Below are positions 29,685-37,928 of a stretch of DNA of 64,000 bases, in pieces. The DNA comes from Galdieria partita (taxonomy: Eukaryota; Rhodophyta; Bangiophyceae; Galdieriales; Galdieriaceae). Where the stretch lies: positions 62,001-126,000 of the forward strand of contig BQMJ01000006.1 in NCBI GenBank assembly GCA_025991245.1, given 5' to 3'. The first letter of the stretch is position 1; every line of letters starts with the position of its first letter. Below the pieces are notes generated by a model that saw only the letters and a list, made by a program, of their open reading frames with translations, did not search any database and was not told where the DNA came from. The position numbers were made by a program, and so were the translations under genes.

Positions 29685-30413
29685 ATGGACATGAAAGAAA
29701 GGGAGAACCTGTTTCAAGCACTTTCAAAGGACTTGGCAGAAGACGAGTGTAAATTTATAGCCAGCAGCTCAGTTACCATTCGACAAAAGTTGTTGGAGGA
29801 GTTTGTAAAGGAAGCTCTTGAGTCAAGTGGGAAAACCTCAGAGCAACAAGTCACTCTAGTAAAGTCAAAGCTGCGTGACAGAGGTTTGAAACTTCAAGAA
29901 AATCAACAAAGACTTCAACCAAAAAGCTCAAAACGAAAGAAACAAACACATTGGACGGCAAGAGAATTGAGACGAAACCATTTATTTGAGATACCGAGAA
30001 AGGAACAATCTTTTCAAGCGTTTATTCCTTTACATTGGTTATGGTTGGAATACGCTAGAAAGGTGCTGAGTCAATCTGAGATACTTTCATCTCTTGAAAA
30101 ATTGGATCCTTCGCAACTTCACAGTCACTCAGGTATAGAATGGTTGTATCGAATGGACTTGCATGGTGCAATTCTAACCGTGATTCGCTCAAAGGCACCA
30201 CAGCATGTTGGAAGTTGTGGTATTGTTTTGCAAGAAACAAGTAGTGTTTTCAAACTAATTAGACCAGATAATACTGTAGCAGAAATCCCGAAAGAAATAT
30301 GCCACTTTGGTTGTTGTATAGACCAATTTTGTTTTGTTTTGCACGGGCAGGCCTATAAAATGAAGTCTAGTGAGAGAAGTGTTAAGAAGTTGAAAAGAAA
30401 AGTATTGGATTGA
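29685..30413 (+). CDS. POP4: RNase P / RNase MRP subunit POP4 (Rpp29)
   Basis: A single exon encodes 242 aa from the ATG at 29685. The C-terminal half is the Rpp29 Sm-like barrel: YRMDLHGAILTVIRSKAPQH, VGSCGIVLQETSSVFKLI, and the closing MKSSERSVKKLKRK that matches RSSERSAKKFK in human POP4. The N-terminal half is charged and helical with the basic patch QPKSSKRKKQTH. The protein binds the catalytic RNA of RNase P (tRNA 5' processing) and RNase MRP (pre-rRNA processing) in the nucleus and nucleolus. Only 5 bp separate its start codon from the stop of the upstream GT13 gene, so its promoter must lie in that gene's 3' end, or the two are co-transcribed. Confidence 0.9.
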   Translation: MDMKERENLFQALSKDLAEDECKFIASSSVTIRQKLLEEFVKEALESSGKTSEQQVTLVKSKLRDRGLKLQENQQRLQPKSSKRKKQTHWTARELRRNHLFEIPRKEQSFQAFIPLHWLWLEYARKVLSQSEILSSLEKLDPSQLHSHSGIEWLYRMDLHGAILTVIRSKAPQHVGSCGIVLQETSSVFKLIRPDNTVAEIPKEICHFGCCIDQFCFVLHGQAYKMKSSERSVKKLKRKVLD

Positions 30414-30732
30414 CTCAGTATATAATTATTTTCAAGTCATTACTCATCGTGGATAAAAGCTGTGGTGGTTTTATGGAAACTCTGCTTATTGAGTGACTTT
30501 TCCAGCCAATCCATTGTGAAACTCATTTACAAAGTCATAATTTCATGACTTGACTGATTTTTGGACGACAATATGCCTGAGTGATAAAAATGTCACTATA
30601 TCCATCCAATCATTCCAACATTGAGAACTTTACGACATTTTATTATAAGATAACAGAACCAATAAAAGTACCAAGCCATTCAAAGTATTCTTAAGGTCAC
30701 AACTTGCGTATTTACAATTCCATTTGCCCAAA
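30414..30732. other. Intergenic region after POP4
   Basis: About 320 bp with no recognisable gene. A 72-codon open frame on the minus strand (30630-30848) overlaps the next entry in another frame and looks like chance. No tRNA-like or repeat structure was recognised. Confidence 0.4.
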
Positions 30733-30963
30733 TCATTTTTCATAATTGTGTGGATAGCGGCGAACGCAACGTGCATTTCGGTGAACTTCCTCAAGTTGAT
30801 TGGTAAGACACCACTGTTGTCCTTTGTAGTTATTTTGCAGGATTCCAAGAAATTTTTTACGTGTTCTGATTAACAAAGCTACTTTGTCTGGTTGTTTTGT
30901 TATCTGGTCGATTTGTGGGTAGTCTGGCGTCTTTGGTGTTTCCCCACCTTTCAAGATTATGTT
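30733..30963 (-). CDS. Possible small basic protein, lacking an obvious ATG
   Basis: A frame of about 75 codons ending at 30733 reads GETPKTPDYPQIDQITKQPD, then KVALLIRTRKKFLGILQ and RNARCVRRYPHNYEK. The composition is protein-like (basic, aromatic, few rare residues), reminiscent of small ribosomal or respiratory-complex subunits, but no family was recognised. There is no ATG in the frame. Acceptor-like sites lie at about 30980 (TTTCCAG) and 30963 (AGTTAG), so an upstream exon overlapping the start of the divergent LARP gene is possible, but I could not find one. It may equally be chance. Confidence 0.25.
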   Translation of the reverse strand, partial: NIILKGGETPKTPDYPQIDQITKQPDKVALLIRTRKKFLGILQNNYKGQQWCLTNQLEEVHRNARCVRRYPHNYEK

Positions 30964-31031
30964 CTAACTTAGAAACTGGAAAGGGAATCTAGTAAGTTTT
31001 GCTAGTAGTTTCTAGACGTTTGCAACGAATA

Positions 31032-32756
31032 ATGCGTGGAGGTAACGTGCAAAGTGTTGCGACAGAGAATGTCCAAGGTAGGGAGTGGAACTCAGAGAAC
31101 CTGAAAGATGAGACTGTTGGCCAGAAAAGTCTCAATGTTGTAGAGTCAGATTCTCAAATTACGGAGAAATCTAACAAGTTCAGTACAGATGGAGAAACCA
31201 CAAATAGCCTCAATAAGGATTCACCGGAACCTTTTGAAGGAGCCTATTATCCATATTCACGTGTGTTGTCGTCTTCTTTCTCTTCCTTGTCTACTCCATA
31301 CATGGCTCCCCCTTCACCTTTCATAGCTGCTCCTTATTATTACCCCCTGTTTCCTACAAGTGGTGTTATTTCTCCCGGAGTTCCACTTTCCAGCTATCCT
31401 TTTACATTAGAAATGGCTATAGTTCATCAGATCGAATATTATCTAGGACAGGAAAATCTTGCAAAAGATGTCTATTTGAGGCAGCTAATGGATCCAGAAA
31501 TGTGGGTCGAAATCGAAAAGTTGGTTACGTTCCCAAAGCTCAGCAGACTGACTACCTCTGTAAGATTGGTTGCACGTGTTTTGAGGGAATTTTCATTTCG
31601 TATTCAAGTTCATGATGATGATGAAAAAGTCAGACCTATGCCACCTGATAGCAACGATGACAAATGTCTGGTCATAGTTAAGAATATTTCTGGAAATGTC
31701 TCAAAAGAAGACTTCGTAAGTTATTTACAACAAGAAATGGGGAAGAATACCGAGTTGAAGATTTTGACAAATATGGAAGATACTTGGTTTGTTTATTGTG
31801 TGGACGAAAATGATGCGGAACGTATTTGTTCGTTACTAACTTCTTTATCATTCCATGGAAATACCCTTGAGGCAAGAAGAAAGATGGAAGATTCCGTGAG
31901 ATATTCAGGAGAACTCGTTATGGATTTTCCAAGGTCTAATAGGCATTCTACTTCCCCGTGGATGACACCAAACTCGTATGCTTCTCAGTTGCTACCTTTG
32001 CAAGCATCAACTTTCTCATTCCCTTCATTTGGAACTTCAAGCTATGTTCCTATGAATTCTGGTATCTATACTTATCCCGTTGCAACTTATACATCATACC
32101 CCATCAACACTGGTGTAACCGACACAAGCCGGAATGCAAGAGCTCGTCGTCGTGGAAGTAATAGAAGTTTAAAAGGAAATCCAGAAAGAGAATCAAATAG
32201 AGTTGGCGATAACGAGATGTTCGCTGAAAACAAGGCTATCACAGAAGAATCCATAGTTCAAATGTCTTCGACAAGATTTCCAGCAAGGAATCGTCATCAA
32301 GAGAAAAACTTTAAGAATAAGACTTCAGTTGAAGGTCAGTTTATAACGATGAATGGCAATGTGTCATCTGGAAATGACAATCAGCAAGTCACAAATTATC
32401 AAAGTCGTTCACGTCGGAGTATTTCGGAGAAATATTCAAATAATTCGAAGGGAAAGAGTTCGAATGAGCCAAATTTGTCACTCTCGGAATTTCCCCCGCT
32501 GCCTTCAACAGACGGTCAAAAACTAAACTCACTCTTCAGATCAGGGAAAGCCCTCGTGGACACTACTATTGGCAATGGAAATAGTCAAGCTAGTGGTTCT
32601 GAATCAGAGACATTGGATGCCAATGAGACAAAAGTTTTCTTAGAAAGAGATTCCAATGTTTGTTATGAAGATACTGAGAAAGGGTCAGTTCCAGTATTGT
32701 CGTTCGGAGATCTGGTGTTAAGTACGGAGAACATTTCAGACTCGCAGACTCTCTAG
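31032..32756 (+). CDS. La-related protein, LARP4-like
   Basis: A single exon encodes 574 aa from the ATG at 31032. A Ser/Pro/Tyr-rich N-terminus precedes a La motif at about 125-195 (VHQIEYYLGQENLAKDVYLR, MDPEMWVEI, LTTSVRLVARVL). A degenerate RRM follows at about 213-290 (CLVIVKNISGNVSKEDF, then DTWFVYCVDENDAERI), the pairing and spacing of LARP4/5. The remaining 280 residues are disordered, Ser/Asn/Arg-rich, with an RARRRGSNRS stretch and a C-terminal SLSEFPPLPS motif of the kind seen in several LARP proteins. LARP4 proteins bind poly(A) and PABP and stabilise mRNAs in the cytoplasm. PAN2, which shortens poly(A), lies a few genes upstream; this is probably coincidence. Confidence 0.8.
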   Translation: MRGGNVQSVATENVQGREWNSENLKDETVGQKSLNVVESDSQITEKSNKFSTDGETTNSLNKDSPEPFEGAYYPYSRVLSSSFSSLSTPYMAPPSPFIAAPYYYPLFPTSGVISPGVPLSSYPFTLEMAIVHQIEYYLGQENLAKDVYLRQLMDPEMWVEIEKLVTFPKLSRLTTSVRLVARVLREFSFRIQVHDDDEKVRPMPPDSNDDKCLVIVKNISGNVSKEDFVSYLQQEMGKNTELKILTNMEDTWFVYCVDENDAERICSLLTSLSFHGNTLEARRKMEDSVRYSGELVMDFPRSNRHSTSPWMTPNSYASQLLPLQASTFSFPSFGTSSYVPMNSGIYTYPVATYTSYPINTGVTDTSRNARARRRGSNRSLKGNPERESNRVGDNEMFAENKAITEESIVQMSSTRFPARNRHQEKNFKNKTSVEGQFITMNGNVSSGNDNQQVTNYQSRSRRSISEKYSNNSKGKSSNEPNLSLSEFPPLPSTDGQKLNSLFRSGKALVDTTIGNGNSQASGSESETLDANETKVFLERDSNVCYEDTEKGSVPVLSFGDLVLSTENISDSQTL

Positions 32757-33105
32757 TCATTTTAGGAAGAATGATTGCTTGCAAGTTGTATCAAATACAA
32801 TGGCCAGTATATGGAGGTTTTATACTTGATTGTAATATTGTGGCATAGCATGCTAAACTATATGATTGGTTTCATGTTATTGACCGTGTTGATGGCAATA
32901 TGACGCATATGACATGACATTCAGGTTTGGTTGCTGTGAATTGTCATTGGTTTACAGTATTTATCGCCCATATTCAGATCCATGGCACAATGACCCAAAT
33001 ATAAAGACCCAATTTATGAGTTGCTTCTCAATCACCAAAGAACTGTAGCATGTTTCCTTCAAAAGATTCTTTTCTATATCATCGTGGACAATATTATACT
33101 CAATA
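32757..33105. other. Convergent intergenic region between LARP and TIC110
   Basis: 349 bp between two convergent stops. AT-rich, with no gene, tRNA or clear repeat seen. It must hold both polyadenylation regions; ATAAA-like words occur on both strands but none stands out. Confidence 0.4.
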
Positions 33106-36100
33106 CTATTCTGTTTTATGAAAGCCAAATAACGCCCTCAATAATTCCGTATATTCCTGACTACCTGCTTTCGTTTCACCTACTGTGGAAGCCTGATATA
33201 ATAGTAATAGTTCTTCTCTTTCCTTGGTGCTAACAACTGAACTCTGAATCTCATCGGGTAGAAAAATACCAAATTTGATAAGATTGTTCAATTCTCCTAT
33301 CGCCTGTTCTGGTTTACTTTGCCTTAAATAGGCAGCAGCCTGAATTAAATGAGAACTACAACGGTTCTGAATGCATTCTATCACTAAAATTTTGGCCTCT
33401 TCATCCGATATGGAATACTCTTGTTGTAGTTCTCGTAAAAGACTCTGATCTTCAACGGTGATAAGTCCATTTTCAATACAAACGTCCACTTCGAGGGTAA
33501 ACAAACGTTTTCTCTGGTCCTTTGTAGATATCGTATTGTCAACCAAGGAAACTTCTAATCGATGACCAATTTCTCGCAGTTCCTTCATTTGCGAAGGTGT
33601 GACCTTGGAGGCATTCAGTATTGTCTGAAGCAAAGAGGAAACTTTGCTCCTCTTGGCATCCCTAATAAGCCCACGACATAGTTCTGGGGACATTGACAAA
33701 CTTTGCTGAATGTTGTTCAGGAAATCCAGGTCCTTTTGCTCCAATCGTCCTTCCGAAAGAGCTTGTGACAAGTATTGATTGTAGATGACAGTTCCTAAAT
33801 TGGAATGGACTTTGTTGACTTCTTCATTCGTTAAACCGAAAACTCCAGCAAGACGATCCAAGTCACGGAAGTATCGTTGCTTTTCTGAACGACTCTTAAC
33901 TGCAAAGCACTGAATGAGATACTGACGATACAATTCTTGTAGAACCGCAGGATCAAAAAGATCACGCAAGGTTACTGGAAACTCCAAATAAGTTCGTGTT
34001 TCAGGCTCTGAAGTGTCTCCATTCGAAGTATTCTCTCCGTCCTCTTTATTCACTGTTACAGTCCTTTGTAATATTAACCTGTTGCGAACGCAGTATTCTA
34101 CAAGGTTACTCAATTCCATAGCAACGTTACCCCCGGCCTCGATTCCTAAAGAAGTTCCTGGTTTCTGTATTAAAGGATCATCTCCAATATCTCTCGTTTC
34201 ATTGGCACCTCTAGGAGCTGAACGTTGTTGAACAATTTTGATAGCTCGGTCCACATAAGCCTTCATCGGAACTTTAGCAATTTTGTATAGAATTGCCTTG
34301 GCTTCATGTTCTGGAAGACCCAACCTCTCTCCAAGACGGTCTAAAGCATCATGATACTCTGCTGGAATCATACCGGTACTTCCCATAGCCTCTTTAATGG
34401 ATTGTTCAAACACAGGACTTGCAAGTTCAATATGTATTGGAACAACTTCATCCTTCGAGATAGAAAGAAAATTCCTTAACCTGTCCAATTCTTCTGCTTC
34501 CTTTGCTGAATAAATGCGATTGTTTTCCATTCGTTTTGCAAGTTGCGTCTTATAGCACTGTAATTTGACCTGTTTCGAGCTCTCCGACGGAAGAGAAAGA
34601 GTTTCTTCCAAGTTTCTGAGCTTCTCCTTATCATCCTCAATGAAATTTGTTTGTGATTCAACCAACTTTTGTAGTCTCTTTTGATAAATGGGTTCAATGA
34701 CATTTCGATAGGCATCATTAGCATCCAACTCGGATAAAGACAATATTCTACGAAGAAGCTGTAAAGAGTGGCTCTTGTTATGTCCAAGAGGAAGCTCCCT
34801 TAGGCAATCATTTAGAAAGATGCGATACAATAATCGACATTCTTCTGTTTGATGAGTTGACGAAATCTTTGTCATTGCTTGCAACACTAACTGTGATGCT
34901 CCATCAGTAGAATCACATATTTCCATCTTCTCCAACATTTCCACAGCAACTTTATATAATGTAATCAACACTCGTGTTTCCTGTTCTACACTTCGAACAT
35001 TTTGTACTCGCAAAAAGTTCATTGCTTTCTTGAAACAGGAAGCAGTCGCTCCAGAAACTCCATTCCGAAATCCTAGGAACAAATCATCACGAGAAAGACG
35101 CAGTTCCTCTATCTTGGCTCTCAAACTTTGTATGTACGGCGTCAAGTCTATTCCAATCTCTGAAGACAGGAAAGCATTCTTATCTCTTGATATCCAATCA
35201 GCGACACAACTCTGCAAAGCTTGTTCCAACTTTCTTTGAAACACAGGAATCGTTACTGTCCGTAGCAACTCTTTGGAAGTATCCACATCAATAGCAAATA
35301 CCTGACGAACTCGTTGAATTTCTTTCAGACCTTGTTCAGGTATGCTCTCATTGTTCTGTAACATTGTTTCTAGCATATAACGATACACCTGTACATGTAT
35401 TTGAGAAGAAACTTCCTTTTCAATGGATAAAGCTGAACAAGCTGTTTCCAAGATACCTGAGTCAACTTGGGAACTGCTCAAAACTGCTTTAGCCAAGGTC
35501 TCATAAAGCGGAATGCGTACTCTATTCAATCTTTTTTCTATCTCTTCTTCACTGAGAGAGAACAGTTTCCGAAGTCGACTCCATTCATACATATATGCTT
35601 CTTCCGATTCATTGTCATTGAAAACTCTATCACAGATACAAAAATACTTGTCCAATGTTGCAACTAAAGATTTGGTTTCTTCCTGATATTCCAAATCCTT
35701 TAATTTCTCTTTCTTTTTCATTTCCTTTTTACGTAGGATATTTCTAGGAGAATTTCCTTTTGCTCCCATGCGCTCGAAGTTTGCAGACTCATCCAAATAG
35801 ACTAACGTTCTTCGATATAGTTCTCGACCTACTTCTTGATGCATATCTCCTACATCTTGTCCAGTCAAATGAAATATTCGTTTCAAATGGAGAAGTTGTG
35901 CTATTTCCGTTAATCTCAGCACCGAGTCTTGAATACATCCCATCAAATAAAATTTATAAATTTCTCTAGCATATGGCTGAAATTCTTCTCTAGTTAGTCC
36001 AAATCTTTCATATATCTTGCAAAGTTCAAGATCTGTAACACTCAAGATACCTTTTTCCTTTAGAAACAAAGCAACTCGTGCAGAACATCCTTGCCTTGCT

Positions 36101-36675
36101 GACCTCGAGACTAGATAGAGTGAAACAGAGACCAATGAAGATAATAATAGTCCTATAAGATTGGCATATTTAGGTATCCGTTTTACACTTAATACTCGTC
36201 CCCCTAGAAAACTGACAATTGCAATAACCAAAGCCAGGGAGCGTCGAGAAGCGACGTCAAACCAACCGTACAAACTCTGTAACGAGCCTTCATATTTCTT
36301 GCAACTTTGATATACTTGCTCAGCAATAGATTCACTGCTCCTTAGTACTTTATCAATGCTATTGCCAGAAACCGCAGTATCTATTAAAACTTCGGCCCTT
36401 GTGTTACCTTCACTTCCCACTTGATAAGAGTCTACCGCTTGAAATCTCCTATTTTCTGTATCTGTAACTCTTGCTGATACATTTGTAGAAGCTGAGCAAT
36501 CAATACAAACGTGGAACCGTGTTGCAATTTTGAAGTCAGGACGAGTACAGAGCTTTCCTCCACCAGAAACATTTTTTAACACGGAGTCTCGAGTACGATG
36601 ACTCTTCAAGAAAGAACAAGACACACTTTTTGGAAAAAGTTGTAGAAAACAGTAGTTACAGCGAAAGCAATTCAT
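33106..36675 (-). CDS. TIC110: Tic110, plastid inner-envelope import scaffold
   Basis: A single exon encodes 1189 aa. The first ~70 residues are Ser/Arg/Cys-rich and fit a transit peptide. Two hydrophobic spans lie at about 147-163 (LALVIAIVSFLGG) and 170-188 (YANLIGLLLSSLVSVSLYL). A long series of HEAT-like helical repeats follows, beginning with ELCKIYERFGLTREEFQPYA and ending EAAAYL-type helices, as in Tic110 of plants and Cyanidioschyzon. Tic110 spans the inner envelope and exposes a stromal scaffold that gathers Hsp93/Cpn60 and receives incoming precursors. The length is a little above plant Tic110 (about 1000 aa). This gene is the best evidence that the organism has a primary-type plastid. 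The start is 82 bp from a divergent membrane-protein gene. Confidence 0.9.
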   Translation of the reverse strand: MNCFRCNYCFLQLFPKSVSCSFLKSHRTRDSVLKNVSGGGKLCTRPDFKIATRFHVCIDCSASTNVSARVTDTENRRFQAVDSYQVGSEGNTRAEVLIDTAVSGNSIDKVLRSSESIAEQVYQSCKKYEGSLQSLYGWFDVASRRSLALVIAIVSFLGGRVLSVKRIPKYANLIGLLLSSLVSVSLYLVSRSARQGCSARVALFLKEKGILSVTDLELCKIYERFGLTREEFQPYAREIYKFYLMGCIQDSVLRLTEIAQLLHLKRIFHLTGQDVGDMHQEVGRELYRRTLVYLDESANFERMGAKGNSPRNILRKKEMKKKEKLKDLEYQEETKSLVATLDKYFCICDRVFNDNESEEAYMYEWSRLRKLFSLSEEEIEKRLNRVRIPLYETLAKAVLSSSQVDSGILETACSALSIEKEVSSQIHVQVYRYMLETMLQNNESIPEQGLKEIQRVRQVFAIDVDTSKELLRTVTIPVFQRKLEQALQSCVADWISRDKNAFLSSEIGIDLTPYIQSLRAKIEELRLSRDDLFLGFRNGVSGATASCFKKAMNFLRVQNVRSVEQETRVLITLYKVAVEMLEKMEICDSTDGASQLVLQAMTKISSTHQTEECRLLYRIFLNDCLRELPLGHNKSHSLQLLRRILSLSELDANDAYRNVIEPIYQKRLQKLVESQTNFIEDDKEKLRNLEETLSLPSESSKQVKLQCYKTQLAKRMENNRIYSAKEAEELDRLRNFLSISKDEVVPIHIELASPVFEQSIKEAMGSTGMIPAEYHDALDRLGERLGLPEHEAKAILYKIAKVPMKAYVDRAIKIVQQRSAPRGANETRDIGDDPLIQKPGTSLGIEAGGNVAMELSNLVEYCVRNRLILQRTVTVNKEDGENTSNGDTSEPETRTYLEFPVTLRDLFDPAVLQELYRQYLIQCFAVKSRSEKQRYFRDLDRLAGVFGLTNEEVNKVHSNLGTVIYNQYLSQALSEGRLEQKDLDFLNNIQQSLSMSPELCRGLIRDAKRSKVSSLLQTILNASKVTPSQMKELREIGHRLEVSLVDNTISTKDQRKRLFTLEVDVCIENGLITVEDQSLLRELQQEYSISDEEAKILVIECIQNRCSSHLIQAAAYLRQSKPEQAIGELNNLIKFGIFLPDEIQSSVVSTKEREELLLLYQASTVGETKAGSQEYTELLRALFGFHKTE

Positions 36676-36757
36676 GAGTATGGCTCAAAGGAACGCCGCC
36701 TCCCTCAACCAATTCTGACCAACAACTTTCAATACTCCAATTCTGAGTTCTGAAGAT

Positions 36758-37889
36758 ATGTTTGTGGATATATCTAGTGTAAGAGTTCTTCGTTTTTAAA
36801 CTTGAAAAAATTGAAAAGTTTATTTTCAATAGTCTTATAACACAGCGCTATATGTTATAGCTATCGAATGCTTTCTTTTCTTTGCAGTTATCACTCAAAC
36901 CAAGACTGAGGTAAGGAAAAGCCAAGTTGTCGATTCATTCTTCAAAACTGGCAAAAGGAAGCCGAAAGTTTGGACTTGGAGGCTCGCGGATTTGCAGCAT
37001 TCTTTCTTTTTCAGAGTTTAGCACTCCTTTTCTGGGCCTTTTCTAACGAGGTAATTGGGTATTATCAGCTAGTGTATGTTGACTTATAGAGAGTTGAAGT
37101 TATTTCCCGGTCCATTCTCTTATTATAGCGCTCATCTGTCAGCTGCTTTTGGCATATGTTGCATTTTCAGCTTAAGTTTTACTGCAGCTTCAATAGCAGT
37201 CTTTGTAAGCTAATTGGTTGCTTGATATGGGAAAGAAAACATGACATTTGAGGATATTCTATAATAGGATCGTAGAAAACGCGCTCTCCATAGGTTTATT
37301 GTCATTCTTAACTATGGAATAACTGCAGTCTGTAGTATTTTGGCTATTGATTTTCCTGGAGTAACGTACGACTTGGCTTATCTGCCTGTATGAAGAAAAA
37401 TTTCATTTGTTGCTCTGCTTAACTTTTGTTTCTTAGGAACCCATCAAACAATGTATCATTGGTGCAGCGATTGGAAGCTTATTGGCCAATACAATTTGTT
37501 GTTTGATTCGCTGTTTTGAAGCTAACAAAGGGCGCAACGGTGCACTCATTTCTTTACTCGGTAGTTTGTTCTTTATTGGAACCTGTATTGGATGGCTTTA
37601 CTTGAACAAGTAAGTGTTTTGATATCTTTGAAATGATGAATATTTTACCTTGTATACAGTGTTTGTGTGGAAGAGACTTTATCAAGTTTTTCACCCAGGT
37701 TGGTCTTATTATGTTACAGTTGATATCTGAAATACAGCATTTGAACATAGTTGTCCACTTGGCAAGAAATTCGATCACAACTTCTTTTGGGCAATTGTCT
37801 TAGTAGTCATCAATGTATTAGGTGCAGAAGGTGCCCTTCGAATTATGGCAGCTAATCATGAATACGAAGACTATGTGGATATTCCTTAA
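36758..37889 (+). CDS. Unknown multi-pass membrane protein, eight small exons
   Basis: Eight exons (36758-36776, 36888-36910, 36958-37050, 37094-37204, 37268-37387, 37437-37609, 37660-37698, 37751-37889) join in frame to 238 aa. After a short polar N-terminus (MFVDIS..., EEAESLDLEARGF) there are five or so hydrophobic segments: FFLFQSLALLFWAF, SAAFGICCIFSLSFTAASIA, IVILNYGITAVCSI, CIIGAAIGSLLANTICCLI plus ALISLLGSLFFIGTCIG, and AIVLVVINVLGAEGA. A DRRKRALHR loop and an acidic C-terminus (YEDYVDIP) suggest the C-terminus faces the cytosol. No family was recognised. The first two exons and the second AG choices at exons 4 and 8 rest only on frame and splice words, so the N-terminus is less certain than the rest. 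Confidence 0.65.
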
Positions 37890-37928
37890 GTCTCCACGCA
37901 CTATTCATACCTCCAAATAAACGTTCCT

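Noticed and set aside
30630-30848. 72-codon minus-strand frame overlapping the small basic frame
   Set aside because: No ATG start, different frame from the better candidate and no protein-like conservation cues.
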